Assembly (NCBI GenBank): GCA_029582165.1
Contig: CM055882.1
Location: 16,261,867-16,325,866 of the forward strand
Origin: Portulaca oleracea
Lineage: Eukaryota > Streptophyta > Magnoliopsida > Caryophyllales > Portulacaceae
Length of the DNA stretch: 64,000 nucleotides
Direction: 5' to 3'
Each line of letters starts with the position of its first letter. The stretch's first letter is position 1. Below are positions 23,401 through 33,514 of this stretch, piece by piece. A program made the translations under genes and the position numbers. A model generated the notes under the pieces. That model was not told the DNA's origin, ran no database searches, and was given only the letters and a program-made list of their open reading frames with translations.

Positions 23401-23630
23401 CTTGTTGATGGTGCACATCCTGAATCTTAAGAACTGATGATGTGGATTATGTACTAATTTGGCAGTCTGAAAAGAAGAAAAGAAAGGCTCAATTACAGGA
23501 AGCAAACAGGAGAAAGAGGGAGAAGAGGATTGAGCGTAAGATGGCAGCAGTTGCGAGAGACAGGGAGTGGGCTCAGAGACTTGCAGAGTTGCAACGCCTT
23601 GAAAAAGAGAAAACTAAAGGCACTGCCTGA
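20477..23630 (+). CDS. Small basic, probably mitochondrial plant protein (3 exons)
   Basis: Exons 20477-20780, 21366-21487 and 23466-23630, with GT-AG introns of 585 and 1978 bases, give 196 residues. The N-terminus MGFQTLKNLIRPLSRAISTR is rich in Arg/Ser/Leu with no acidic residue for 27 positions, like a mitochondrial presequence. Residues about 84-100 are Lys/Arg-rich. Exon 2 encodes PYAWVKHVPGEPIAPSQPNE and leads into a strongly charged helix running through exon 3 (EKKKRKAQLQEANRRKREKR, then a Leu/Glu-rich end). I believe this is a conserved plant protein of unknown function and cannot name it. The basic, helical nature would suit a mitoribosome or RNA-binding role (inference). Start chosen at the first ATG of the targeting-like frame. 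The only intact gene on this strand. Confidence 0.8.
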
Positions 23631-25628
23631 GAGGTTGTCCCATCTATATGCAATTAGTGGCTTTGGAGGCCTTACCATGTCTTCCATCCAGTTATATTGG
23701 CCTTTCCAGTCGACCCTTTTGTTTTTGGTTGTATTCTTTTACCGCAACATCTACGGATGGTCCGGCTCTCACAAGGGTAATGGAAATGACATGTTTACCT
23801 TTCTGGTATCATAGCTTAGGCATAATCTAGACCAAATATTTTTGTCTCTGATTCTACTTGAATTACTTTTTAGTTTTGAAATTTCCATTGCACTTGCTCT
23901 ACGGTCCAAGTGAAAGTGCTTGTCTTGTCAACTTCAGAGGGAAGACTCCTTTACTTGGTTTGAAAACATCTCTGTAGTTTTGAATAAAGTTTTGTGCCTG
24001 ACATGTTTTTTGTTCCGCACAAACATTTTCATGTACTTTGATCATTTGGGACAGGTTCAGTTAAATCGGCCATTTGGTGGAAACATGATACATGGATCTT
24101 GTTTAATTTACAATTCAGACAAGACTAATGAGTAATTACGCATGGATCTGATGTGCTATGTCTAACAAAACTGGATATTGTTCAATTTTCGATTTGGACA
24201 AGGCTAATGAGTAATGACACATGGATCTGATGTCCTATGCCTAGATTTCAATTTTAATATTAACATAAAAATTTAGAATTTGGACAAGGCTAATTACACA
24301 CAGGTCTTATGTCCTATGCCTAGATGTCAATTTTCATATAAACATAAGAATGATTCTTGGATGTTTGAATATCGGACTTGAAAGTTTCATATTTGAATTT
24401 CATAGCATGATAAGAGTGATACTTTTGAGGTTTGAACATGGAGCCTGGATCACCTAATTTATAAACTGTATCAACTATGACATTTAGACCATTCGTTGGT
24501 AGGATAGCCTACCCCTTGAAATTTAGACTGTTCGTTGGTAAGAAGTGACAAAAGAGGCATTAGCAGGAACAGTGAATAGGCACCACCTAAAGCTCCTATA
24601 TTGTCATTGTTGACAATGCCAGTTTTGGAGTTGAGAACGCATGAGGTGTCTGATCACAATTACCGGCAATGGCAATCCATAAAGAGAGAGGCCGATAGGT
24701 CATAGGTGGAGCTATTTATTGTATGTGGTCAATGTGGGTAACTTGGTGGGGATCAATTTTATGAGGAAGTGATTGGATTGTCGCTATTCCTACAGTTTTA
24801 TCACTTTACAAATTACAATTGATACTTATATTTTGGAATTCTTTTTAGGCCTGAATTTCAAATTTGAATTTTTAAAAGTCCAGACAATTCGGAAACGTAT
24901 GGAAGCGAAACCCGGTTAAAATTTGGACAGGTCCGATTAACTGATTTTAAAGTTCAGTTGTAATTTCGACGATCATATATCCAACTTTTTTCAGAGTGAA
25001 CAAAATCGAGTTATCGGATCATACAAATTTATGTCACGCCTATTATTCCCGATTCAAAGAATAGCCAAATATGTCGTGATTCAAACCTCTTATTACAAGC
25101 AAAACAAAAAAGGCTTGTGATTCCAACCTTTACATAACGAGTTCATCAGAATCCAAATGGTTAATATCACATCCGCAGTCACACAGTACAAGAAGTGTTG
25201 CTGTGCAACAACAGTTTATAATTTATCTATGGTTTAGTGTTAACTACACAAACTTCCAATTCCAAGCATATAATTGTTCACGAGAATGAAATTAAACCCG
25301 GGCATGAATCACAAATAAATCACATATATAAACCAATCAGGATATTATTTCCCTTGTTCCTCAAAGTCTCAAACAACAGCCACTTACATCTAGATAGGGC
25401 CCAATAATTATACAACATAAATAGATGGGAAAACAATCACTAAAAGAGCAAGAATCCCTTGACAAACCCTATCCAAGGGACTTCAAACAATCGAAGAGGA
25501 AAAAAAAAAAAACAAGCACACCCAAAAATTACTGAAATCAGAAACGAATAAGATAAAGCATTACTGATAATACAACACGATTGACTAGGAATTCTAGAGC
25601 TGACTGAACTGGGACTGAAGCTGTGTAA
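23631..25628. other. 3' regions of two convergent genes
   Basis: The plus-strand gene ends at 23630 and the minus-strand carbonic anhydrase at 25629, so this is shared downstream sequence. An AATAAA at 23983-23988 is a plausible poly(A) signal for the first gene. A degenerate tandem repeat lies at 24114-24350. No further gene is recognised; plus-strand frames at 23530-24135 are chance readings of 3'UTR. Confidence 0.6.
24114..24350 (+). repeat. Three degenerate tandem copies, about 75-85 bp
   Basis: Each copy contains TGGACAAGGCTAATGAG, then CATGGATCTGATGTCCTATG, or close variants, starting near 24114, 24191 and 24277. The third has a deletion. Confidence 0.8.
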
Positions 25629-28345
25629 TCAGCTCCAATATTCTCGACCATTGATGGAGTACTGACTTTCACCACCCGCGTAATTAAGTGTCCATTTCTC
25701 GAAGGTGCAGTCAGTGAAGTCGTAATATCCACCATGGATGGTAAGCAAACCCTTTGCCACCCTTTCCTTGATCCATGGATAAGACAGCAAGTTCACCAAA
25801 GAATTATTGATCGATTCCTGTTAAAAAGGGCACAGAAAAAGTTTCTAAGTGAGCATCATTTTGTGTTGCATTGCATGATATGATGCGAGTTAAGAAAGAT
25901 ATCCCCAGATGATGAAGAAGCGTTGTCTTCTCATTACCTTCTCACAGTGTCGACACTGCTGGTCAAGACTCAAGTTGGAAGCAATGGATTTGGTTGTAAG
26001 CCTTGCCTTCTTCCCAACAATAACCCAACTTCGAATGAAGCTCCTAAGAAGCAATACAGAACGGAATCATAATCAGTCGCAACTTCACGGAGCAGATGTT
26101 TGACAAACTTCTATGGTTATTTTCTTCTATTCCTACCTTCTTTTTTTTTATAATTTATTGTAGTTTCTCTATTTATATTCATTTATCTTTTCGAGGGAAC
26201 GTGTGCGAGAGGAGTTGTACAATGGCTCTGGTCTTTAGTTTAGGACAATGAAAAGCCGTAGCAAGACAGATTTCAAACCTTGAACTATCATCATCGTCCA
26301 TACTCATGAGGGCACGAATTCCCCCACAGCAGCTGTGCCCAATAACTAGAATATTTTCAACCTGGGAAGAACAGTCAACATAAATACAATATCAACAAAC
26401 CGAAAATCAAATGGACAGAAACACAGATAAGATCAATAACATTAATCATATGTTGTGTGCATAATACAAACGATCCAATTTAGGTAGTGTGTTGTAATGT
26501 ATACGGTATGTACCTCAAGAGTGTTCACAGAGAATTCAAGGGCGGCTTTTGTCTCTGAAGGATCACTCTGCTCAGGCACAAAAATAAGTTCAAAACAATA
26601 TTACACATAACTTTCAAAATACAATCCAGTGGTTAAAAAAAAAGAAAAGAAAAGAAAAGAATAAGCCTACAGTTCTTAGCAACAAGAATGAAAAGGGACC
26701 AAGATGAGGCTACCTCGAAAGGAGGCACAAGATTTGCCACTTGTCGCACAATGAAAGCGTCTCCAGGTTGAAATCCAAGGATGGTGGAAGGACAAACCCT
26801 AGAGTCTGCACAAGCAATCACCATGAACTGTTCCAATAAAAGTTAGTTGGATAGTCTTAGTCTCGTGTTGTGGTAAATAAGGAACTTAAAGTTCACCAGG
26901 TTTAGGTCAAAAGTGTCATAAGCATCAGTTTGGGTGATTATCTCATGGATAACACGTCCAGTACAAGCCAGGCTAGATTCGACATAAATAGGATTCAGAT
27001 CAAGCCAAGTTGCCCTATCAAATGTTCTCACAGGAAACACAATTTCATGGTCTTTTTTCAGAGGCGCAGTTTCAGGTAACGGGTACAAGTAATATTTCAG
27101 GTCATGTCAAAAGATTTATCTAGGAATGAAGCGCAAAATAAAGCAGGGACAACATGATTAGCATCATATGAATAGTAGCATCAAGCGACCAACCTTAGGA
27201 GCTTGATTTTCGGCAAGGCTTTGGAAGCGTTCTATGTTTGCCCTTCAGATTAAAATCAACAAGAATCAGACAATATGAACAGGGAGAATTATTCCATTGA
27301 TTACATGACAAAGCAACGCAGACTTACAAGTATGTATCCCTCTTGAAATCCAAGAACCGCTGTTTCAAGTTCCTAAATGGATTACAACCATTTGAAATTT
27401 CTTCATTCTTTTGCTCTTTGTCACTCTCCACTGGCTTAGTCAGCTCTGGAGGTGTTAGCGAAGCTTTTAATCTCAAAGAGGGATTCATTCTGAACATCAA
27501 AGCAGTCGCAGCACGTAATTAGTATTCTTTTCATCTAGTAACCAGGATAAGTGCACTCTAAAATAATTAAGTCCTATTATAACAAACAAACAAGCAATCT
27601 ATTACCATCTTTCAGTTAAAGTGTTAGCTTAGGTTGTACAAAGAATTTGACAAGTTTTAAGGAGATCCCCCAAAATCCAAAAATGCTAATGAATCTACTT
27701 GCTTTAATTAGGTTGAAATAGTGGAAAATGAACAGAAATGCATTACAATAATAACTTATTTAAAGGTAGAATAGCGTTCTTTTCCTTGTATTTTGATAAG
27801 ATGCAAATGTTTAAAGTTAAGTTCAATAGTAATATCCAAAAATAAGTATCTAAAAGCTAGCAAAAAGTAAATTATTCTGTAATCTCTCACAGTTAAACTT
27901 GAATGTCGCCTATTGTTCAGTGCAATACAAAACAGCTCAAATTCTAAGAATCAAACTAATTTGGGGAAAAACTCTCACATAGTTAACCGCGAATCTCGCC
28001 CATATTGTTCAGTACGTATGTAATAGCTGAATTTGTAAGAATCAATCTAATTTAGGGAATTAGCAACTTTTCACAGACACAATAGACAATGGGGAGAAAA
28101 GGGAAGGAACTTACTTGGCAGAATTACGCGACAATCCAAAAAGGGTGATCTGTTCGCTCGATTTCAAAGACGACCCAGAAATCTGCAGTAGAAAAACAGT
28201 TAAGACCAAGACAAACAGAGAAACCCAGAATGAAAAAGGGTTTCAGAATAAACCCGGATGGGAAAGAATAAACTAGAAAAGAGGGGAGAAAAAGTACCGA
28301 AGGAATCCCTGGGGAAGGAAAAGCAAGGGAATGTAGAGAAGCCAT
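25629..28345 (-). CDS. Beta-carbonic anhydrase, organellar type (9 exons)
   Basis: Exons in transcript order: 28298-28345, 28115-28182, 27328-27489, 27194-27242, 26714-26827, 26514-26567, 26279-26361, 25938-26043, 25629-25817. All introns are GT-AG; the 873-bp CDS encodes 290 residues. Beta-CAs are zinc enzymes that interconvert CO2 and bicarbonate. Predicted zinc ligands are C115 (in [10 protein letters not shown]), H174 and C177 (in VIGHSCCGG), with the D117-R119 dyad. The C-terminal part has [22 protein letters not shown] and [11 protein letters not shown]. The first 50 or so residues are Ser/Leu-rich and transit-like. Overall layout resembles plant BCA5 (from memory, moderate). Q138 replaces the usual Asn of the RN-x-AN motif. 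Confidence 0.93.
26843..27088 (-). other. Open frame in intron 4 of the carbonic anhydrase
   Basis: An 81-codon frame on the same strand as the gene, lying wholly between exons 4 and 5 and ending 16 bases before exon 5. Composition is protein-like ([32 protein letters not shown]). I do not recognise it. It could be a relic insertion, an unused alternative exon or chance. Splicing exon 4 directly to exon 5 gives the expected family sequence, so it is not part of the main transcript. Confidence 0.35.
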
Positions 28346-28392
28346 TGAGGGGGAGAATAGAAAGAGGAAATGATTGTGAAAGTCGTGAAGGA

Positions 28393-28440
28393 GGAGGAGG
28401 AGAAGAAGAAGAAGAAGAAGAAGAAGAAGAAGAAGAACAA
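28393..28440 (+). repeat. (GAA/GAG)n microsatellite upstream of the carbonic anhydrase start
   Basis: About 16 GAA/GAG units, roughly 50 bases upstream of the carbonic anhydrase ATG. On the gene strand this is a CTT-rich tract, common in plant 5' leaders. The Glu-rich plus-strand frame and the Phe/Ser-rich minus-strand frames over it are repeat readings. Confidence 0.95.
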
Positions 28441-28704
28441 GAAGAAGTGGTGGTGGTCGTGGACATCTGGAGATGCGAATTTGAAAAGGTTTAATAAATA
28501 GCGTTTGATGTCTGGATCAATGGGATGCTTGGAGGCTGGAGCTTTGAAAAGCAAATGAGAGAGTGAAATGGTACAGTTGTTTGTTGCGATGTTGGTTAGA
28601 CTTTCAGATGAGATCGGTGAATTATTTATTGTTCCCCTCCAAGAAAGGCGGAGAATTCTATGTCAGACCACCCCCAACGTTCCTACCAACACAACCACAT
28701 TACT

Positions 28705-28940
28705 TCAGTTCTTTTCATCATTTATTATTTTGGTCGACAAAAATGGACTGCTAGATAGCTATATTTTTTGTGAAATATTATTAAGGGACCATTTTTTAAA
28801 ATTAAATTTAGGGGACTCTACATCTAAGGTGAATAATTCTTCACATTTCTTTTCATCATTTATTATTTTGTTCCATAAAAATAGACTGCTAGATAGCTAT
28901 ATTTTGTGTAAAATAATGTTAGGGCACCACTTTTTAAGTT
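28705..28940 (+). repeat. Direct duplication of about 95 bp upstream of the carbonic anhydrase
   Basis: Two copies at about 28710-28804 and 28848-28940, both with CTTTTCATCATTTATTATTT and GACTGCTAGATAGCTATATT, separated by about 43 bases. Divergent by roughly one base in ten by eye. Confidence 0.85.
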
Positions 28941-29337
28941 ATTGAAAAAATAATGTAAGAATAACCGAAATAAAGGAGACAAGAGTTAACATGAGAAACC
29001 CAAAAACTATGCGAAAAACCCACGAATGACATAGTTACTAAAAAACTTCATTATCAAGGTCAGAATATAACAACAGATCTTTACTCTCTTAAGAGGTCAA
29101 TAGCACAGGTACAAATCTGCTCCGGTAGAGCAAATTACATAAGTACCACTCTCAAGAATCTCACTATGACAACTCTTCAAACCCTAATGAATCCATTTGT
29201 TCGCATCTCTTTCCTCCCCTTTAAGGGAGACGCTTCAAGAAATCCTCAATTTTTGCTACGGTGCTTTCTCCACGAGACACTTGGTGCTCTCTTTAAGAGA
29301 CACAAATAGTACCCATCAGCAACTTGGAAGTATATAA

Positions 29338-29752
29338 GGTCATCCGCAACGGTGATCCATGCTTGGATTGGATTGGTGAGGGTCCACCCTTTTAAAGTGG
29401 TGTAATCCATTAGTAGTGATCCAACTCCAAATAAAGGCAATCCAATTGTAAGGATCACTTGGCAATATTTTATTTAAAAATTATATTGTGGTCCCCACTT
29501 TTAATTATTTTAGTATTTTTGGAGTATTTAAAAAAAAGGGAAATGGTAAATAATTAATGATATGGAAAATAAAAAAAGGAAAAATAAATTGAGCAATCCA
29601 TTCTTTGCTTGCTCGGTTTACCGATCCATCTCACCCAATTTTTTTCAACATGATCCAATCTCCTTTGGGTCACCATTAAAGTGAGTGGATCACACAAAGT
29701 TTGCTCGCCACGTCAGCGAGCGATCCAATATGGATCATGGTTAAAGTTGGCC
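29338..29752. mobile_element. PIF/Harbinger-type MITE (415 bp)
   Basis: Ends read GGTCATCCGCAACGGTGATCC and, on the other strand, GGCCAACTTTAACCATGATC, an imperfect terminal inverted repeat. Flanked by the 3-bp duplication TAA (29335-29337, 29753-29755), the Tourist/Harbinger signature. The intact LTR at about 49370 lacks it. No coding capacity. Confidence 0.75.
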
Positions 29753-29766
29753 TAAGAAGATAAAAT

Positions 29767-30415
29767 TGTTGGGTGTGAAGACCAAGTTGTTGGGATAAAG
29801 GACCTAATATGAAGAAGGAACGGAAGAAGGAAGATCGAAGGAAAAATAGAAAACGCAGCCAGCGTTTTCTTCCGCAACGCCACATCCGATGGCATTGTGG
29901 CAAAGCGGCCAGCGCCTATAAAGCCGCGCGGCGTTTTCAGAACGCAGCCTGCGTTTTTGCGGCTGTGGCGGTTATTTTGATGTGCCGCGTGTGTTAGCCC
30001 ATGTTTGTGTTATTTCCTTGCGACGGCTATGTTCTAGGTTGTATCCTAGGGTTTCCTTTTGTACCTTCTAGTATATATTTCTGGGTCTTGTTCTCCTTGT
30101 TTTATATAACCACAGCAATTGAGAGTGTTTCATCTTATACCACAAGAGATTGACCTGTAATCTCTGTGTTCCTGAGGGAGTTGTGTGAGGCTCAACTGTG
30201 AGTGTTGAGTTCTCAGGTTGTAACTCTAGGAAGGCTGTGAGAGATTGTGGAGGTCTGGGAATCTCTGAAACACCGTTGTAATCCTCTGATACTGCATCGT
30301 TCGTGGTTTTTTTCCCGGTTTGGGTTTTTCCACGTTAATTCCTTGTGTCGAATCTTTATTTATTTTTCGCCCTATATATTGTTTGTCTGCTAACCACGCC
30401 CTGAGAATCCTAACA
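29767..30415 (+). repeat. 5' LTR of the Gag-protease element (649 bp)
   Basis: TGTTGGGTGTGAAG...GAATCCTAACA. A TATA box at 29917-29922 is surrounded by CGCAGCCAGCG-type repeats. Confidence 0.93.
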
Positions 30416-30417
30416 AC

Positions 30418-30429
30418 TGGTATCAAAGC
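30418..30429 (+). other. Primer-binding site
   Basis: TGGTATCAAAGC, two bases past the 5' LTR; one mismatch from the usual TGGTATCAGAGC. Confidence 0.9.
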
Positions 30430-30467
30430 TTTGGTTGGAGCGTGGTTGATCTGCAGATAAAGAAGCA

Positions 30468-31915
30468 ATGGCAGGCGCAATTGTGAAGATTCCGGAATTC
30501 GATGGGAAAGACTACGCATGGTGGAGGATGCGCGTTGAGGATGTGCTCCGCCAGCAAAGGTTGCATCATGCGATGGGTGATAAGCCAAAAGAGATGGAAC
30601 AGAAGGATTGGGAAGAGCTTGATGGTCAGGCATTGATGCGGTCGGTGCGCTAGCTCGGAACGTGGCTTTCAACGTCAAAGATCAGAAAACGACGAAAGAT
30701 CTGCTCGAGGCCTTGAAAAACACGTATGAGAAACCTTCGGCGGTGAACAAGGTATATGTGTTACGTCGTTTGTTTGAATTTAAGATGCAAGAGTTTGGTG
30801 ATATGCATGATAGTATGAATGAGTTATCAAAGTTAACCTCTGTGGGATTTGATTTCGACGATGAGATGAACGCTAATATACTATCGGCTACCCAACCTAA
30901 GTCTTGGGAAAATTTCGTGACTTCTGTAACTTCTTCTACTAAGAAGGGTGAGAAACTGAAGTTTGGGGAAATTAGAGACTTTGTCCTGAATGAAATTATT
31001 CGTAGGAAAGATTCTGATGTGTCTGAGTCTTCAGGGAATGCTTTAACTGTCAGGGGTAGGAGGAATAGTGGGAGCTCGGGTCGGGGTCGATCAAAATCTA
31101 GAGGTCGAAACATGGAGCAAGTTTTGTGTTGGAACTGTGGTGATAGAGGTCATTTTCGTAGGGATTGTCCCAAACCTAGGAAGAGCAATCATAATGATCA
31201 TGACTCTGTATATTCTGCCGAGGATATTGGTGATGCCCTAACTGTTAGTGTTGACAAGTCAGAAGGGAGTTGGGTGATAGATTCGGGTGCTTCGTTTCAC
31301 TCTTCGTCTAGCAGGGAGGCCTTTAGCAATTTTGTGAGTGGAAGGTTTGGCAGGGTTAGGCTTGCAAACGGTCACAACCTAAAGGTGTTAGGAAGAGGTG
31401 ATGTGAACATTGAAACTTCTAAGGGTGGAACTTGGAGGTTGAAGAATGTTCGGTATATTCCGGGTCTGACCAAGAACCTTGTATCTATGAGTCAACTGGA
31501 TGAGGAGGGGTTCATGAAGAGATTAAAAGATGGTCATTGGAGGGTGACGAAAGGATCTTTGATAATTGCTAATGGCAGGAGAGAGGGGAAACTATATTCT
31601 GTCATTGATAATTCTAACAGGCCTGTTCATGCTCGTCAAAGGGGTGTTAGCTTCTCTGATGAGAGAAGGGTACCAGAAACGGGGAGGTTTCCGGTCGAGG
31701 ATATGGGAACGGATGGTCATCCAAGGAACGCATCTAACCTGCACGGGAATTTGACAAGTTCAACACGAGGTAAAATCTCAATCCAAAATTCCCCTAAGTT
31801 GTTGACGATGATGCGTATGTCGAAGTTGCAGGGGCGTGATCAGTTCAAGTGGGAGCCTGTTGCAAAACGAGGAGTTGATGGGAGGTCAACTGGGACCTCT
31901 GTTGATCTTTGCTGA
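30468..31915 (+). pseudogene. Copia Gag-protease, one frameshift
   Basis: The first frame (30468-30653) starts MAGAIVKIPEFDGKDYAWW, the usual copia Gag N-terminus. A frameshift near 30640 moves to the second frame (to 31915, 417 codons), which continues Gag (NTYEKPSAVNKVYVLRRLFE), a CCHC zinc knuckle (CWNCGDRGHFRRDC) and an aspartic protease (WVIDSGASFHS, with catalytic DSG). It keeps the start of the pre-integrase region (ANGRREGKLYSVI), then runs into a tail of about 95 residues I do not recognise and stops. The integrase-RT-RNase H block was removed without closing the frame. Except for the single shift it would be a 480-residue Gag-protease. Confidence 0.88.
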
Positions 31916-32003
31916 ATAAGATCGAGATGGGTGCAATAGAGGATTTGAGAAGGTGTTGAAGTGGTAGAAGAATGTGTCTATAATTGGTCTTCAAGTGGGA
32001 GAT

Positions 32004-32661
32004 TGTTGGGTGTGAAGACCAATTTGTTGGGATAAAAGACCTAATATGAAGAAGGAACGGAAGAAGGAAGATCGAAGGAAAATAGAAAACGCAACCAACG
32101 TTTTCTTCCCGCAGCCAGCGCCTTGTCCAGTAGCCGATTGTGGCAAAACGCAGCCAGCGCCTATAAAACGCAGCCAGCGTTTTCAGAACGCAGCCTGCGT
32201 TTTTGCGGCTGTGGTGGTTATTTTGATGGGCCGCGTGTGTTAGCCCATATTTGTGTTATTTCCTTGCGACGGCTATGTTCTAGGTTGTATCCTAGGGTTT
32301 CCTTTTGTACCTTCTAGTATATATAGGGGTCTTGTTCTCCTTGTTTTATATAACTACAGCAATTGAGAGTGTTTCATCTTATACCATAAGAGATTGACCT
32401 GTAATCTCTGTGTTCCTGAGGGAGTTGTGTGAGGCTCAACTGTGAGTGTTGAGTTCTCAGGTTGTAACTTTAGGAAGGCTATGAGAGATTGTTGAGGTCT
32501 GGGAATCTCTGAAACACCGTTGTAATCCTCTGATAGTGCATCGTTCGTGGTTTTCTTTCCTGGTTTGGGTTTTTTCCACGTTAATTCCTTGTGTCGAATC
32601 TTTATTTATTTTTCGCCCCATATATTGTTTGTCTACTAACCACGCCCTGAGAATCCTAACA
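32004..32661 (+). repeat. 3' LTR of the Gag-protease element (658 bp)
   Basis: Matches the 5' LTR except for single-base changes and a rearranged block of CGCAGCCAGCG repeats around the TATA box (TATAAAA at 32162-32168). Confidence 0.93.
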
Positions 32662-32810
32662 AAAACTTGACCCCACTCCACTTAGATTTTCCAAATCTAA
32701 TATAATTAGAAAACCATCTATAATAAGGAAACTTAAATAATTTCCTAACACAATTAAGAAATAAATCATGCGGTCAACTTAGGAGATTTTAGGACACAAT
32801 ATTCCTAATA

Positions 32811-33029
32811 AACTCCCTCTTAGACTAAAATTGACCGATGCTCATAAGCTTTTACCCAAAATATGCTTTAACAGTCACAATTTGCACTATATTGATTCAA
32901 TCTACACCATCTTGAATATGATCTTTCCCTTGAACTCTCGAACAAGCAATCATGTCACCGTTCCTCTAACACCCGAATCTCACAACCAATTGCTTCCTTG
33001 AATTTAGTTGAGCCCACTCTGATACCACT
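32811..33029 (-). other. Short internal remnant between two unlike LTRs
   Basis: About 215 bases with a polypurine tract at the left edge and a primer-binding site (33016-33027, TGGTATCAGAGT on the minus strand) at the right edge. It seems to be the two ends of an internal region joined by a large deletion. No coding sequence. Confidence 0.6.
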
Positions 33030-33514
33030 TGTTAGGAAATATACGGAAATTCAATATGGGATCAAGCCATAAGAAATCAATGAAAACTAAAATAAAGGAG
33101 AAACACTTTACGTGTGACACCGAAAAACTCAGAGAAAAACCGACGGACGGCGATAACCAGATAAAATCCACAATGAGAAAAGATAAGTACAAAGATTATC
33201 ATAATGACCATGTGTTATTTGATCAATATTAGAGGACAAACTCTCTCTCTCTCTTTCTCTTTAGGGGAATACAAAGGTGGAATAGTTAGGGAGGAAACCC
33301 TAACAAGGGTCTCAAAGGAATATAAAAATAGCTCTCACAAAATCACACAATATACATGCTAATTACTCTCTTGATTTATGATACAAATATCATGGTAGCA
33401 TATTTATACTCCAAAGTTGATGAAGAAGAATGAAAGAATTGTTGATAGAGCAATATGGAAAGATTTGGTGAACAATTCTCACTATAGAGGATCCAATGCG
33501 ACATATTCCCAACA
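33030..33514 (-). repeat. Copia LTR with priming sites on both sides (485 bp)
   Basis: TGTTAGGAAATATACGG...ATTCCCAACA. A primer site lies at its left edge and a minus-strand polypurine tract (CCAAGGTGGGGAT, 33515-33527) at its right edge. One LTR can have both only as the middle LTR of a tandem LTR-internal-LTR-internal array. It differs from the LTR at 48940 but has the same general plan. Confidence 0.75.

Larger units (their letters stand above)
29767..32661 (+). mobile_element. Non-autonomous Ty1/copia element with only Gag and protease
   Basis: Two LTRs (29767-30415 and 32004-32661), a primer site at 30418, a polypurine tract AAGTGGGAGAT just before 32004, and flanking AAAAT/AAAAC (a 5-bp duplication with one mismatch). 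The interior is only 1588 bases and encodes Gag plus protease; integrase, RT and RNase H are absent. The LTRs are close to identical over most of their length. This is a copia counterpart of the Gag-only TR-GAG type (established term for gypsy-like non-autonomous elements), inserted in an older LTR. Confidence 0.92.
28944..32810 (-). repeat. Old copia LTR, split by two insertions
   Basis: Three pieces (28944-29337, 29753-29766, 32662-32810) line up in order with the intact LTR at 48940-49520 (shared landmarks: AAACCCACGAATGAC-like, CACGAGACACTTG, AATTTCCTAACAC, ATTCCTAA). About 45 bases at the left end are missing. The gaps are a MITE and a complete non-autonomous copia element. A minus-strand polypurine tract (AAGAGGGAGTT) directly to the right makes this a 3' LTR of a minus-strand element. 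Confidence 0.82.

Noticed and set aside
26633..26836. A 67-codon carbonic anhydrase ORF starting [13 protein letters not shown]
   Set aside because: The apparent Met-Glu-Gln start is intron sequence; the exon begins at the acceptor before [10 protein letters not shown] (26827) and the frame runs into the next intron.
28200..28554. Ser-, Phe- and Glu-rich frames around the carbonic anhydrase start
   Set aside because: Readings of the GAA/CTT microsatellite and of intron 1; the spliced carbonic anhydrase frame explains the region.
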